Assembly (NCBI GenBank): GCA_022763185.1
Contig: JALEGL010000006.1
Location: forward strand, 248,001 to 312,000
DNA from: a bacterium
GTDB lineage: Bacteria; Bdellovibrionota_G; JALEGL01
Length of the DNA stretch: 64,000 nt
Direction: 5' to 3'
Shown: piece by piece, positions 10,308 through 20,135 of the stretch
Layout of the letters: the number at the start of each line of letters is the position of its first letter
Numbering within the stretch: the first letter of the stretch is position 1
Position numbers and translations under genes: made by a program
The notes under the pieces: generated by a model
The model's input: the letters and a program-made list of their open reading frames with translations, nothing else
Databases searched by the model: none
What the model was told of the DNA's origin: nothing

Positions 10308-12095
10308 TTGGTTCCAAATGATATTGTTGATGAAATTAGACAAAGAACTAATTTAATTGACCTTATCTCGCAAGTAACGCGTTTAAAGCGTTCTGGTAGC
10401 AATTGGATGGGATGTTGTCCTTTCCATGAAGAAAAGACACCCTCTTTTTCTGTTAGTGAAGAGAAGCAGTTGTATCACTGTTTTGGTTGTGGTGAGAGTG
10501 GTACGGTATTTTCATTTATGATGAACTATCACCGTTTAAGTTTTCCAGAAACTTTGGAAAGCTTGGCGAGTAAGGTAGGGATTGATTTAGGACCATACAA
10601 GCAAGGACAGTCAGCACAAGAGTATCAACAGCAAAAAGAGCTAAAGAAAAAAATAGGTGATTTGTTTGCTTATGCCAATCAGTGTTTTCAAAAGTGTTTG
10701 GCAAAGTCACCTAGAGCAGCTTTTGCTAGAGAATATCTTGAGAAGCGAGGCTATTCTAAAAGTACTCAAAAAAAATGGGGCATTGGTTTTGCTCCTGCTG
10801 GAACCAAGCATTTGTATGAGGCTTTGGTTAAAAGAGGAGGCATTGAAGAAAAACATATGTTGACTTCAGGCTTAATAGGAAAAAATGAAAAGGGAGTTTA
10901 CGATATGTATAGAAATCGTATTGTATTTCCTATTTCAGATGCTGAAGGTCAAACCATTGGGTTTGGAGCTAGGGTATTAGACAACAGCAAACCTAAATAC
11001 ATCAACTCACCTGAACATATCTTATTCAACAAACGCCGAACATTATTTGGCTTATGGCAAGCAAAAGAAACCATCAAAAAACAAGGGAAAGCCATTGTTG
11101 TAGAAGGTTATACGGATGTTATTTCTTTGCATCAAGCAGGTTTAAACCATGCAGTTGCATCTTTGGGAACCGCCTTCACTAAAGATCATGCTAAAATATT
11201 GCGTCGTTATACGGACCAAATTGTATTTATCTTTGATGGTGATCAAGCAGGCTCTAATGCTGCCTATAAATCTCTGGTTCCGTCTGTAAGTGAAGGCCTA
11301 GATGCTAGAGTTATATTCTTAAAAGAAGGCGAAGATCCAGACAGTGTTGCTAAAAATGCCGATGCATTAGATGCGTTAAAACAAGACTTAATTAATCCTC
11401 AAAAACTGTTAGACTATTATATCGAAAAAGAATTTTTAAACAGTTCAGATATTAGAAAAAAGTCTTCGGCCATAGAAACCCTGGTTGAACTTATCCAGCA
11501 AACTTCCGATGTTTATTTAAAGGAAGCCTTGTTGAGTCAGCTAGTCAGCCAGACTTCAGTGGACAAAGATATCTTTTATGGAAAAAGTAGCTATATCAAA
11601 GCGAAACAACCTGCTACGCAAACAAAAAAAATTATAAATAACAATGTTGTGCAAGAGAAGTTTTGGCGTGAAGAAAGTTTATTGTTAAGAGTTCTTTTGC
11701 AAGTTCCACAAAGTTTTGACCGCTATATTGAGGATAAAGCTGAACAATATTTTGACCAAAGTTTTCAAAAACATATTTTGCCATGGTTAGACGCTAACCG
11801 TGAAAACCCGACTGATGAAATCAGCTTAGCTAGAAGCATAGATTTATGGCCTGTTAAAGATCATATTGGCGCTCTAAGCAAAGCATTTTTAGAAGATAAT
11901 TATGATATTCATCAAGATTGGGAAAAAATTTGGTCCGATTGTATTAAAAAAATGAAAACCAAACGGATTAAATTTTTAACAGAGCAACTCAAAAGTAGAG
12001 ATGATCAATCTAGAGAAGATGTTCATGCTATTTTTAGTGAAATAGAAAGTTTAAAAAAAACCTTACAAACAAGTTCTAAATCAGAAGGTTTATGA
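10308..12095 (+). CDS. dnaG: DNA primase
   Basis: Makes RNA primers at the replication fork and binds DnaB helicase. The 595 aa show the N-terminal CHC2 zinc finger (Cys37, His40, Cys58, Cys61), the RNA-polymerase core, and the TOPRIM domain with [15 protein letters not shown] and [11 protein letters not shown]-terminal helicase-binding region follows. The start is TTG at 10308, well supported by GAGAGGG seven bases upstream. Its stop overlaps the rpoD start by four bases, so the two genes are likely translationally coupled. Confidence 0.97.
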   Translation: MVPNDIVDEIRQRTNLIDLISQVTRLKRSGSNWMGCCPFHEEKTPSFSVSEEKQLYHCFGCGESGTVFSFMMNYHRLSFPETLESLASKVGIDLGPYKQGQSAQEYQQQKELKKKIGDLFAYANQCFQKCLAKSPRAAFAREYLEKRGYSKSTQKKWGIGFAPAGTKHLYEALVKRGGIEEKHMLTSGLIGKNEKGVYDMYRNRIVFPISDAEGQTIGFGARVLDNSKPKYINSPEHILFNKRRTLFGLWQAKETIKKQGKAIVVEGYTDVISLHQAGLNHAVASLGTAFTKDHAKILRRYTDQIVFIFDGDQAGSNAAYKSLVPSVSEGLDARVIFLKEGEDPDSVAKNADALDALKQDLINPQKLLDYYIEKEFLNSSDIRKKSSAIETLVELIQQTSDVYLKEALLSQLVSQTSVDKDIFYGKSSYIKAKQPATQTKKIINNNVVQEKFWREESLLLRVLLQVPQSFDRYIEDKAEQYFDQSFQKHILPWLDANRENPTDEISLARSIDLWPVKDHIGALSKAFLEDNYDIHQDWEKIWSDCIKKMKTKRIKFLTEQLKSRDDQSREDVHAIFSEIESLKKTLQTSSKSEGL

Positions 12096-13858
12096 GCAAG
12101 GGAGGCAGTATGAGAGACGACGAAAATAAAGATGTAAATGTAGTCAAAAACCTCATAGAGACAGGTAAAGAAAAAGGGTATTTAACCTATGAAGAGGTTA
12201 ATGATGTTTTACCTAAGGATGTCGTGGTTAATGACCAACTTGATGATATCATGGTCATGTTTGGAGAAATGGATATTACGATTGTTGACTCTGAGCAAGA
12301 AGGCCAAGCTTTAAAAGCAGGTTCAAAAGATGATGCTGATGGTGATGAAGCTTCTGATGACAGTGATTCTAAGTCTAATGATCCTGTAAGAGTTTACCTA
12401 AAGCGTATGGGGTCGGTTGCTTTACTGACTCGTGAGGGTGAAGTAGAGATTGCTAAACGGATTGAAGAGGGAGAAGATGATGTTCTTCAAATCTTGATTC
12501 GTTCAATCTTAGGGGTAAAAGAAATTTTAAATATTGGTGAGAAACTTAAAAAAGGAACCATCAGAATTAAAGATCTTATCCGGGGTATTGAAGAAGATGA
12601 CGAAACATTTGATGAAGAAGGTACAACAAAAGCTGTTCTTAAGTTAATTGATAAAATTAAACGCATTGATAAAGATAATCAAAAACAGTTAAAAGATAAA
12701 AAAACAGCGGGTCGTTCCAACCTTAAAAAGCGTCAAATCAGTGAAAAAATAGAAAAAAACTATATCAAAATGTTTGATACACTGAAGGAGATTAACCTTA
12801 ACCGTAAGTGGATCAATAGAATTGTATCTCGCTTAAAAACAATGATTTTAAAAATTGATCAATCAGAAAGAGTTTTTAAAACTGCACAGAGAAGATCTGG
12901 AAAAACGACAAAAGAATTAAAAGCCTTATTTAAAGAATCTAAAAAAGGCAGTGCTGAAGCTAAAAAAGTAGATAAAAAACTCAAAAAGATTTCTTTAGAG
13001 GTTTTAGTTGATTTAGTGAAAGCAGTTAGAGTGGCTGAGAAAAGAGTTGTAACGGTGGAAGAGGATGCCGGCATGACCGCCAAACAACTCAAAGATACTT
13101 ACAATAGGATACGCAAAGGCGAGCGTTTAGCAGATATAGCTAAGGCAGAATTGATTGAAGCTAACTTACGTTTGGTTGTGTCCATAGCTAAAAAATATAC
13201 CAATAGAGGCTTGCAGTTTTTAGATTTAATCCAAGAAGGTAATATTGGTTTGATGAAAGCCGTAGATAAATTTGAGTACAGAAGAGGTTATAAGTTTTCT
13301 ACTTATGCTACATGGTGGATTCGTCAAGCAATAACCCGAGCAATTGCAGATCAGGCGAGAACGATTCGTATCCCTGTGCATATGATTGAAACCATCAATA
13401 AATTGGTGAGAACATCTAGATTTTTAGTGCAAGAGTTGGGTAGGGAGCCTTCACCAGATGAAATTGCAGAAAGAATGGAATTGCCAGTAGATAAGGTTCG
13501 CAAAGTTTTAAAAATTGCAAAAGAGCCGATTTCTTTGGAAACACCTATTGGTGAAGAAGAAGATTCAAGTTTAGGTGATTTTATTGAAGATAAAAATGCA
13601 ATCAATCCTTCTGATGCTGTTGTGGGAATGAGTTTGTCTGAGCAAACACGTAAGATTTTAGCAACGTTGACTCCGCGTGAGGAAAAAGTATTGCGCATGC
13701 GCTTTGGTATTGGTGAAAAATCAGATCATACGCTTGAAGAAGTCGGACAGGATTTTGATGTGACGCGTGAGCGTATACGTCAAATAGAAGCTAAAGCATT
13801 GCGTAAATTACGTCATCCGAGCCGTGCTAAAAAATTGAAGACATTTATTGACAATTAA
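12092..13858 (+). CDS. rpoD: RNA polymerase primary sigma factor (sigma-70)
   Basis: Housekeeping sigma factor, 588 aa. Visible parts in order: region 1.1, an acidic linker, region 1.2 ([21 protein letters not shown]), a lysine-rich non-conserved region, regions 2.1-2.4 ([20 protein letters not shown] through [20 protein letters not shown]), region 3, and region 4.2 with [20 protein letters not shown]. Two starts are possible: ATG 12092, overlapping dnaG, and ATG 12110, which has the stronger site AAGGGAGG but at short spacing. The short non-conserved insert is unusually rich in Lys. Confidence 0.97.
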   Translation: MSKGGSMRDDENKDVNVVKNLIETGKEKGYLTYEEVNDVLPKDVVVNDQLDDIMVMFGEMDITIVDSEQEGQALKAGSKDDADGDEASDDSDSKSNDPVRVYLKRMGSVALLTREGEVEIAKRIEEGEDDVLQILIRSILGVKEILNIGEKLKKGTIRIKDLIRGIEEDDETFDEEGTTKAVLKLIDKIKRIDKDNQKQLKDKKTAGRSNLKKRQISEKIEKNYIKMFDTLKEINLNRKWINRIVSRLKTMILKIDQSERVFKTAQRRSGKTTKELKALFKESKKGSAEAKKVDKKLKKISLEVLVDLVKAVRVAEKRVVTVEEDAGMTAKQLKDTYNRIRKGERLADIAKAELIEANLRLVVSIAKKYTNRGLQFLDLIQEGNIGLMKAVDKFEYRRGYKFSTYATWWIRQAITRAIADQARTIRIPVHMIETINKLVRTSRFLVQELGREPSPDEIAERMELPVDKVRKVLKIAKEPISLETPIGEEEDSSLGDFIEDKNAINPSDAVVGMSLSEQTRKILATLTPREEKVLRMRFGIGEKSDHTLEEVGQDFDVTRERIRQIEAKALRKLRHPSRAKKLKTFIDN

Positions 13859-13982
13859 AGCCGACAATAACTAGTCTAAGAGTGATTATTTTTGCATAAG
13901 CTCTAAAGATGATTGCAAAAATGTAAGAACTATGAAATTAATGCATAAGCTTTAAACGAGGATGGTTAAACGTAAGTTTTAC

Positions 13983-14058
13983 GGGCCCTTAGCTCAGTGG
14001 TTAGAGCATCCGGCTCATAACCGGCAGGTCCCTGGTTCAAATCCTGGAGGGCCCACCA
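13983..14058 (+). tRNA. tRNA with CAT anticodon, probably tRNA-Ile2 (lysidine type)
   Basis: A complete 76-base cloverleaf with the CCA end encoded. Acceptor arms GGGCCCT and AGGGCCC pair, the D-arm has AGCTCAGTGGTTAGAGC, and the anticodon loop CTCATAA is closed by CCGG/CCGG. CAT can belong to elongator Met, initiator Met or Ile2. The body closely follows the TTAGCTCAGTGGTTAGAGCA pattern I know from E. coli ileX, and the acceptor is fully paired, which rules out the initiator. Ile2 is preferred but elongator Met is not excluded. Confidence 0.85.
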
Positions 14059-14101
14059 CACAGTTTAAAGTGTTTAAATTAATAATTTTATGGGGTTGTG
14101 A

Positions 14102-14812
14102 ATGATGCATTTTGAAGAGTTGTTAAAACTACAAACATTGGATATTGAGTTAGATAAAATAAAATCCGAGAGAGAAGGCTACCCAAATCAGCTAGAGTCA
14201 GTAAAAAATAGTTACGATAAGATTTTAAAAGATTATGAAAATCTTAATGATCGTGTAGAAGCCTTGACAACAGAAAAGGCAAGTTTACAAGAAAAACTAG
14301 ATTTAGAAGAAACGCGCTTAAATAAAAGTAAAGTTAGACTAAATGAAATAAAAAATAATTTTGAGTATCAGGCTTTACGCAGAGAAATTGATTCCACTGA
14401 AAAGAGTAACTTCACTTTACAACAAACAATTGCGTCTCATAGTGAAGAGTTGCAAAAATTAGAAGAGGCTTTAAAGCAAAAAAAGGAAGAGCTAGAGCAA
14501 GTTGAAACTAAATTTGATGATGTAAAAAATTTGGTAGACGAAAAAAGTGATTACTACGCACAAGAAATTTCCAAACGCCAAAATGAAGTTGATCAATATT
14601 ATGATCATATAGAAAAGTCCCTGTTAAGTAAGTATAAGTTTATTCGCAAGCGATTGGATTACGCTGTGGTTAGTGCAGATGATGGTGTGTGTAAAGGGTG
14701 CTATATGAGTTTACCTCCACAAATGATCAATGAAATGCAAACCAAAAAAGATTTGTACAATTGTCCCAATTGCCACAGAATTTTATATTTAGAAGATTAC
14801 ATTGAACGATAA
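14102..14812 (+). CDS. Coiled-coil protein with C-terminal zinc ribbon (CT398-like)
   Basis: A 236-aa protein with two parts: a long charged coiled coil (about residues 5-175) and a C4 zinc ribbon with CKGCYMSLPP and YNCPNCHRIL near the end. This matches the zf-RING_7/CT398 family, found next to RNase H-like genes and rnpB in many bacteria; a nucleic-acid-related scaffold role is assumed but not established. It follows the CAT tRNA and precedes the RNase H-like gene with almost no spacer, so they are probably one operon. Confidence 0.8.
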   Translation: MMHFEELLKLQTLDIELDKIKSEREGYPNQLESVKNSYDKILKDYENLNDRVEALTTEKASLQEKLDLEETRLNKSKVRLNEIKNNFEYQALRREIDSTEKSNFTLQQTIASHSEELQKLEEALKQKKEELEQVETKFDDVKNLVDEKSDYYAQEISKRQNEVDQYYDHIEKSLLSKYKFIRKRLDYAVVSADDGVCKGCYMSLPPQMINEMQTKKDLYNCPNCHRILYLEDYIER

Positions 14813-14828
14813 AAAGAATTCTTTAGCC

Positions 14829-15227
14829 ATGTGTATTGCTTATATTGATGGAGCCTCAAGGGGTAATCCAGGTGAGGCTGCTGTTGGTGTCAGTTTGTGT
14901 ACTAAAGATGGACAAGAACACGCCACAGTTGCAAAATACATTGGCCAGGCAACCAATAATGTTGCTGAATATACATCGTTATTGTCAGCACTTGATTTGG
15001 CTCAGTCTCATTCCTGTAAAGAATTAAAAATATATGCAGATTCACAACTTATGGTTCGGCAGATTCAAGGTATGTATAAAGTTAAAAACCCAGAGTTAAA
15101 AAAATTATGGTTGCAAGCTGTACAAAAGATTGAGTTTTTTGATTCATTTGAAATTGAGCATGTGCGACGAGAATACAATAAACGTGCTGATGCACTTGCC
15201 AATAGCGCACTCGATAATAGAGCTTGA
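14829..15227 (+). CDS. RNase H type I-like protein
   Basis: A 132-aa RNase H fold protein. The four acidic active-site residues are visible in context: Asp in YIDGASRGNPG, Glu in NNVAEYTSL, Asp in YADSQLMVRQ and Asp in NKRADALAN. It lacks the basic handle of E. coli RNase HI and resembles the reverse-transcriptase-like RNase H subfamily (YpdQ type). ATG 14829 puts the start just before the first strand, as in the family; a TTG at 14802, overlapping the previous gene and with AGAAG upstream, is a rival. RNA-DNA hybrid cleavage is likely. RNase P RNA follows. Confidence 0.85.
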   Translation: MCIAYIDGASRGNPGEAAVGVSLCTKDGQEHATVAKYIGQATNNVAEYTSLLSALDLAQSHSCKELKIYADSQLMVRQIQGMYKVKNPELKKLWLQAVQKIEFFDSFEIEHVRREYNKRADALANSALDNRA

Positions 15228-15320
15228 TTGCATCCATAGACACAGAGCCGTAAAGCTTTTTAGCTTGAAGTTTTAAATTTAAGCTTTTTCTTTTCCAAAC
15301 ATTTTGATAAAACCACATGA

Positions 15321-15675
15321 AAGTTAAATGGGTCATCGCTGATGTATTTATACGTTGGAGGAAAGTCCGGACTTCATAGGGAAAGATGCTGGTTAATGGC
15401 CAGTGCAGGTGACTGTAGGAAAGTGCAACAGAAAGCAAACCGCCTATAATTTATTTATGGGTAAGGGTGAAACAGGGAGGTAAGAGCTCCCTCACGAGAG
15501 CCGTGTGAGCGGCCGTGCGGTAAACCCCATCTGAAGCAAGATCAAATAGAAAAGCGTTTGAGGGTGTCCCGCCTGAAGCTTTTGGGTAGATCGCTTGAGC
15601 CTGTTGGTAACAACAAGCCTAGATAAATGATGATCAATGCAGCAATGCATACAGAATCCGGCTTACAATTAACTT
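15321..15675 (+). ncRNA. rnpB: RNase P RNA, bacterial class A
   Basis: Catalytic RNA that matures tRNA 5' ends. Conserved blocks are present in order: GGAGGAAAGTCCGGACTTC, then GAAAGTGCAACAGAAAG with AAACCGCC, then GGTAAGGGTGAAACAGGGAG, AGAGCTCCC, GGTAAACCCC, and finally AGATAAATGATGATC and ACAGAATCCGGCTTACA. The ends are set by P1 pairing of AAGTTAA (15321) with TTAACTT (15669-15675); they could be off by a few bases. A hairpin terminator follows at once. Confidence 0.93.
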
Positions 15676-15676
15676 A

Positions 15677-15715
15677 TTTTTTATAGGGGGTGATAAGAAC
15701 ACCCCCTATAAAAAA
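15677..15715. terminator. Bidirectional terminator between rnpB and efp
   Basis: A long perfect stem, TATAGGGGGTG against CACCCCCTATA with a seven-base loop, flanked by T-runs on one strand and A-runs on the other. It lies between converging rnpB and efp and can serve both strands. Confidence 0.9.
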
Positions 15716-16276
15716 TTATTTTGCTCGACTCAGGTATTCCCCAGTGCTGGTATCAATTTCTATTTCTTCGCCTTCCTCAATAAAGCCTGGGACCTTGACA
15801 GAATATCCTGTTTCCAACTTGGCTCCTTTTAAGGAGTTGGTTGCGGTAGCAGTTTTAATATATGGCTCCGTTTCAATGATTTTTAGACGCACACTTTTTG
15901 GCATTTCAATGCCAATAGGATTGCCTTCATAGAGCTCAATCATGACACTGCTACCGTCTTTAAGATAAGGCAGGGCATTTTCCAAGTTGTCTTTTTGCAT
16001 TTGAATCTGCTCATATGAGGTATTATCCATAAAATGGTACGTTTCTCCTTCAGCATACAAAAACTGAGCGTCTCGTTGGTCTAAAACCACGCGTTCAACA
16101 GGTTCTCCTGAGCGAAATCGATACTCGGTTTGAGTTCCTTTTAAAACATTGCGCAGTTTGGTTTGAATATAAGCACCACCCTTACCAGGTTGAGTGTGCA
16201 TGGTACTCATCACCCGCCATAATTCACCCTCATGTTTGATAATCATGCCAACTTTGAGCTGTTTTGATCCAATCAT
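15716..16276 (-). CDS. efp: Elongation factor P
   Basis: Relieves ribosome stalling at polyproline stretches. The 186 aa hold the KOW-like domain I and two OB domains, ending with the signature-like EGEEIEIDTSTGEYLSRAK. The loop that reaches the peptidyl-transferase centre reads PGKGGAY with Lys32 at the tip, so the residue is a lysine (modified in many bacteria) rather than the arginine type. No epmA or epmB gene is in the window, but a deoxyhypusine-synthase-like gene is at 36342. It starts 34 bases after ahcY on the same strand, probably one operon. Confidence 0.96.
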   Translation of the reverse strand: MIGSKQLKVGMIIKHEGELWRVMSTMHTQPGKGGAYIQTKLRNVLKGTQTEYRFRSGEPVERVVLDQRDAQFLYAEGETYHFMDNTSYEQIQMQKDNLENALPYLKDGSSVMIELYEGNPIGIEMPKSVRLKIIETEPYIKTATATNSLKGAKLETGYSVKVPGFIEEGEEIEIDTSTGEYLSRAK

Positions 16277-16310
16277 ACTTCTTCCCTTTCAAGCTGTTTT
16301 GAAGATACAA

Positions 16311-17564
16311 TCAGGTACCGGCAGCATAATCAGTAAGATAAGCAATTTGGTCTTCTGTTAATTCATCAATACTTAAGCCCATGGTTTTAAGTTTTATACC
16401 GGCAATTTCTTCATCCAGTTCACTTGGAAGAACATAAACTTTTTTATCTAAGGTATTTCCTTCTTGAGCAAGTTTTACCATGGCAGAAAATTGATTGGCA
16501 AAAGACATATCCATCACTTCTGAGGGATGTCCTTCTGCAGCTACCAAGTTAATTAAACGTCCTTGACCAATGACATAAATACGATGACCATTTTTTAAAG
16601 TGTACTCTTCATTACTGGTTCTAATTTCACGTTTACTTTCTTTAATGGTTTCTAAATCAGCCAGGTTCAGCTCACAGTCATAATGCCCTGTATTGGAAAC
16701 AATGGCGCCATCTTTCATGACTTCAAAGTGTCTTTTTACAATGACGTCTTTCATGCCCGTGGCAGTCATAAAAATATCACCATGTTTGGCCGCTTCGTCC
16801 ATGGTCATTACTGTGTGACCTTCTAAAGTAGCCCTTAATGCTGCGACAGGATCAACCTCAGTGATAATGGTTTTTGCTCCCATGCCCTGGGCACGCATAG
16901 CCACACCTCGTCCACAATGACCGTAGCCAGCAACAACAAAAGTTTTTCCAGCAATAAGAACACTGGTGGCTCTTAATAAGCCATCCAAGGAGGATTGTCC
17001 TGTTCCATAAACATTATCAAAATCCCATTTTGTTGCAGAATCATTGACTGCAAATACAGGGTATTTAAGAGCACCGTCTTTGGCCATAGCTCTAAGCCTA
17101 TGGACACCGGTTGTGGTTTCTTCTGTTCCCCCCAAAATTTTATTGGCTAAATCTGGGTATTTATTGTGAACAGTGAAGATCAGATCAGCACCGTCATCGA
17201 GCGTTAAATTAGGATTTTTTTCTATGGTGGCATCAATGCATTTGTAAAAATCTTCATTGCCCATGCCATGCCATGCATAAATGGCTATACCACGTTTTGC
17301 TAGAGAAGCAGCGATATCATCTTGTGTTGACAAAGGGTTGCAGCCAGACCATGAAATTTCAGCGCCAGCAGCTTTTAAGGTTTCAATTAAAACAGCAGTC
17401 TCTTTGGTTACATGTAAGCACCCAGCAATAGTGTGTCCTTTTAAAGGTTGTTCTTTTTTGGCTTTTTCACGTAAGGTCATCAAAACAGGCATTCTGCTTT
17501 CTGCCCAAGAAATTTTCTTATCACCACTTTCGGCCAGGTTGATATCTTTAACTTTATAATCCAT
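16311..17564 (-). CDS. ahcY: Adenosylhomocysteinase
   Basis: Splits S-adenosylhomocysteine into adenosine and homocysteine, removing the inhibitor left by methyltransferases. The 417 aa show the substrate domain (AGCLHVTKETAVLIETL, SGCNPLSTQDDIAA) and the NAD-binding VVAGYGHCGRGVAMRAQG. The size fits the shorter form without the insert seen in many longer bacterial enzymes. I start at the ATG at 17564, which has AAGGA upstream; an in-frame ATG 13 codons earlier lacks one. No S-adenosylhomocysteine riboswitch was recognised upstream. Confidence 0.96.
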   Translation of the reverse strand: MDYKVKDINLAESGDKKISWAESRMPVLMTLREKAKKEQPLKGHTIAGCLHVTKETAVLIETLKAAGAEISWSGCNPLSTQDDIAASLAKRGIAIYAWHGMGNEDFYKCIDATIEKNPNLTLDDGADLIFTVHNKYPDLANKILGGTEETTTGVHRLRAMAKDGALKYPVFAVNDSATKWDFDNVYGTGQSSLDGLLRATSVLIAGKTFVVAGYGHCGRGVAMRAQGMGAKTIITEVDPVAALRATLEGHTVMTMDEAAKHGDIFMTATGMKDVIVKRHFEVMKDGAIVSNTGHYDCELNLADLETIKESKREIRTSNEEYTLKNGHRIYVIGQGRLINLVAAEGHPSEVMDMSFANQFSAMVKLAQEGNTLDKKVYVLPSELDEEIAGIKLKTMGLSIDELTEDQIAYLTDYAAGT

Positions 17565-17681
17565 CAAACAATCCTTTCTATTGCTAAATTTGAATGCATA
17601 CAAGCTATATCAAGATGCTCAGATTGCCAAGGAAACAAGGCTCTTGCTGACCTTTTCTTGGAAATTATTAGGATTTAAGCT

Positions 17682-18881
17682 TTAAAGGCTGACTTGTAAG
17701 GCAATATTGATCCAATGGTCCTTCTGGTTTTGTCCTTGGTCATCATATTGCTTAAGGGTATAACGCGTTTGTAGTTTATGGCGATGGTTTTTTGAAAAAT
17801 AAATATTTACCCCGCCTCCTGTTTCTATGGCAGTATCTTCAATTTGATTGTTTAAACTTGAGCGTGCATAGAGACCAGCCAGTTCCAATTGAGAGGGAAC
17901 AACAAAAACAGAAGGTTGAATATAAAAGCCCCAACTTTTAATATCTGAACCTGTGTCAGGCATGAGTTTTCTATAGTAATATTCAGCTTGTAAAGCCAGG
18001 CCTTTCTTTTTCCAAATAAAATCACTATTAATCGATAGGCTGTCGGCGTTGTTAAGGTCTATCGTATCGTCATTGTTAACGTAGACAGAGTTATTTTGAG
18101 AAAAAGCAATAGAACCATTGAGCTCCATTTTTCCCACTTGAGAATCTTCTACGTCACCTTCGGAAAAACCAACGTAGCCTTTAGGAGCAATGCCTATTCT
18201 TCCAACATACAACATTCTATTATTATTAGCCTGGGTTACCGGATATTGAGGTGAGCCATTATCAAGAGCAATTGGATTTTGATTGTTAAATGCTGCAGCC
18301 GACATATGAAACGTAGGTTTGTAATGGGATAACATGAGTCCTTGGCTACGCCTTAAAGTAAAGGCGTTGTTTACATGGTTTCTAAAGGGTGCAACAAGAT
18401 TCCCAGAGTAAATAAGAGCTTGGCGGGAAAAAGGAACTTTAAACTGTCCAAGTTGTAAGTAATAGCTTCCTTGTTTTAAACGAACATAAAAATCTTCCAA
18501 GCGCATTTGTTGGCCTATGCTTTCTGAGGGTATTTTAAACCGAGGACTGGTATCTTGAAATTCACCAAAAGCAGTTTGTAAAAAATATTCAATATTTTGA
18601 GAGTAGGCATGGCCACCCAAGTAAATTTTACCATGTAAGACATCAAAGCGATGAATATTTTCAGTCTGCTCTAAAACAGCTGAAGAATAAAGAAAGTTGA
18701 GTCTTCCACCCAACTTCATAGAATATTTTTCATCTTGCGTGGCCAAGTAAAAACCATCTTTGTAGCCAGCATTGATATTGGTAATGTGTTGTGCATGAAG
18801 CGAGGTAAAACTGAAAAAAAACGAGCAAAAAAAGCAATAGATAGATATGTAAAAATAAAGTAAGGGTTTTTGTAATGTCAT
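17682..18881 (-). CDS. Outer-membrane porin, OprP/OprO-like (phosphate-selective porin family)
   Basis: A 399-aa beta-barrel protein. A signal peptide with a long aromatic hydrophobic core ends near SLHAQ. The mature part has alternating polar and hydrophobic strands, the family phrase KLGGRLNFLYSS near the start, LGQFKVPFSRQALIYSGNL in the middle, and a C-terminal strand ending ALQVSL rather than in an aromatic residue. The family name suggests phosphate or polyphosphate, but substrate cannot be read from sequence. The first bases overlap the start of the diverging gene at 18875. Confidence 0.8.
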   Translation of the reverse strand: MTLQKPLLYFYISIYCFFCSFFFSFTSLHAQHITNINAGYKDGFYLATQDEKYSMKLGGRLNFLYSSAVLEQTENIHRFDVLHGKIYLGGHAYSQNIEYFLQTAFGEFQDTSPRFKIPSESIGQQMRLEDFYVRLKQGSYYLQLGQFKVPFSRQALIYSGNLVAPFRNHVNNAFTLRRSQGLMLSHYKPTFHMSAAAFNNQNPIALDNGSPQYPVTQANNNRMLYVGRIGIAPKGYVGFSEGDVEDSQVGKMELNGSIAFSQNNSVYVNNDDTIDLNNADSLSINSDFIWKKKGLALQAEYYYRKLMPDTGSDIKSWGFYIQPSVFVVPSQLELAGLYARSSLNNQIEDTAIETGGGVNIYFSKNHRHKLQTRYTLKQYDDQGQNQKDHWINIALQVSL

Positions 18882-19411
18882 ATTTCAGATTAAATGCAAA
18901 TTTAGTAAAACTGTCAAAGAAGCATCTTTTTTTGTGGATAGTTTTTTGTGGTTTAGGTCTTGCTCAAGCGCAAATCCATGACAGAATGAGTGCATTTGGT
19001 AACTCTTTTGTTCTGCAGTCACATAGCCAAAATACAAATAAAACCCTAAGCCAAGCCTATCAATTTGACTGGTTGTTTTTTTTAGATAGAACCACCGCAT
19101 TTAATCTAGCTTGGAATATTGGTGTTGATGACCAACACAGACACAGTGTTTCTTTGGGAATTAACAAATATTTTGGTCGTTATACAGAGATTAGTCCATT
19201 TATTCAGGGACATTTTTCTTTCCTGTACTCACCTGTTCGTGAAATAGGCTGGTTTGCAGGCCTTGGCTTAGAATGGAATCTAAGACGCTGGACTAAAAAT
19301 GATAATTTAAGAGTAAATACAGGTATAGGTTTTAGTCAGTGGATCATCAACAACAGCGAAGATATTTATAGAGTAGATTTATTAAAGTTAGGTATGGGCT
19401 GGCATTTTTAG
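18875..19411 (+). CDS. Small outer-membrane beta-barrel protein, unknown function
   Basis: A 178-aa secreted protein. A basic N-terminus (LVKLSKKH) and hydrophobic stretch end at AQAQ, a likely signal-peptidase site. The mature region alternates in a barrel-like way (FFLDRTTAFNLAWNIGVD, WFAGLGLEWNLRRW) and ends in GMGWHF, an aromatic outer-membrane insertion signal. I do not recognise a family; a small porin-like or OmpW-type barrel is possible. The ATG has AAGGG upstream and overlaps the divergent porin start by seven bases. Confidence 0.68.
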   Translation: MSYFRLNANLVKLSKKHLFLWIVFCGLGLAQAQIHDRMSAFGNSFVLQSHSQNTNKTLSQAYQFDWLFFLDRTTAFNLAWNIGVDDQHRHSVSLGINKYFGRYTEISPFIQGHFSFLYSPVREIGWFAGLGLEWNLRRWTKNDNLRVNTGIGFSQWIINNSEDIYRVDLLKLGMGWHF

Positions 19412-19422
19412 TGTTTCTTAAC

Positions 19423-19666
19423 GCGTAAGCGTTTAGAAACACTTATGCGAAGCATCGCAACAGCGATGCGTAGCTTGAGATAGAAAAGCTAAAACAAAAT
19501 GAAGAAGAAAGAAGATTTAGAAGCCTAAGGTTAAGCGTAAGCGTTTAGAAACACTTATGCGAAGCATCGCAACAGCGATGCGTAGCTTGAGATAGAAAAG
19601 CTAAAGCAAAATGAAAAAGAAAGAAGACTTAGAAGCCTAAGGTTAAGCGTAAGCATTTAGAAACAC
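19423..19666. repeat. 112-bp tandem repeat with internal palindromes
   Basis: About 2.2 copies of a 112-bp unit begin at 19423, 19535 and 19647; the two full copies differ at about three positions. Each unit carries the inverted repeat GCATCGC-AACA-GCGATGC and an AGAAACAC that pairs with the GTGTTTCT just before the first unit. It lies between converging genes and 112 is not a multiple of three, so it is not coding. Confidence 0.88.
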
Positions 19667-20043
19667 TAAGGATAGACTTGGCCGTTGCACTTGTAGGTGA
19701 CACAACTTAAAAACTCTCGCTCTTGCTTGTATTGGGTTACTCTTTTTGTATCGCCATATGCATCATAACTATGATCTTCTTTAATCGACTCTTCAATGAT
19801 ACGATCCCCCAAACGCTCACGTGTTTCTCCTCCAATAGCCACAGCGCCTTGTGGGCAATGCTGTTGAACTTTTATAGCCCACTCTTCTTGAGGGCAAGCA
19901 GATGAATTGACACCCTCACAACATAAGTTGATGGTGTTGCCCTGCCAAGAAACCAACTCTGGCCTGTTGGTAAAAAGAGTACATGAACTTAACAACAAAC
20001 TTAATATTAGAAAAACACTACATTTAGATTTCATTTTCATCAC
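19666..20043 (-). CDS. Small cysteine-rich lipoprotein, unknown function
   Basis: A 125-aa protein with a lipoprotein signal: KMKSKCSVFLILSLLL followed by the lipobox LSSC. The mature part contains several more cysteines (NLCCEGVNSSACPQEE, QHCPQG, LSCVTYKCNG), suggesting disulphides in the periplasm or on the outer membrane. I do not recognise the family. The start could be any of the three clustered Met codons. Its stop touches the end of the tandem repeat. Confidence 0.72.
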   Translation of the reverse strand: MMKMKSKCSVFLILSLLLSSCTLFTNRPELVSWQGNTINLCCEGVNSSACPQEEWAIKVQQHCPQGAVAIGGETRERLGDRIIEESIKEDHSYDAYGDTKRVTQYKQEREFLSCVTYKCNGQVYP

Positions 20044-20135
20044 TTTGTTTTAACGTTACTAAAAAAAAAATATCAAATAAAAAATTCTTTTTATTGATGC
20101 TTAAAAATAAAAATTCATTTTCAGTTCATCTTTTT

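Noticed and set aside
13351-13698. A 115-codon minus-strand frame inside rpoD
   Set aside because: Antisense to sigma-70 regions 2-4, which are clearly conserved in the plus frame.
15082-15438. A 118-codon minus-strand frame over the RNase H-like gene and rnpB
   Set aside because: It runs through the conserved core of RNase P RNA, so it cannot be a protein gene.
17565-17681. A possible S-adenosylhomocysteine riboswitch before ahcY
   Set aside because: The spacer does not contain the conserved core and is rather short.
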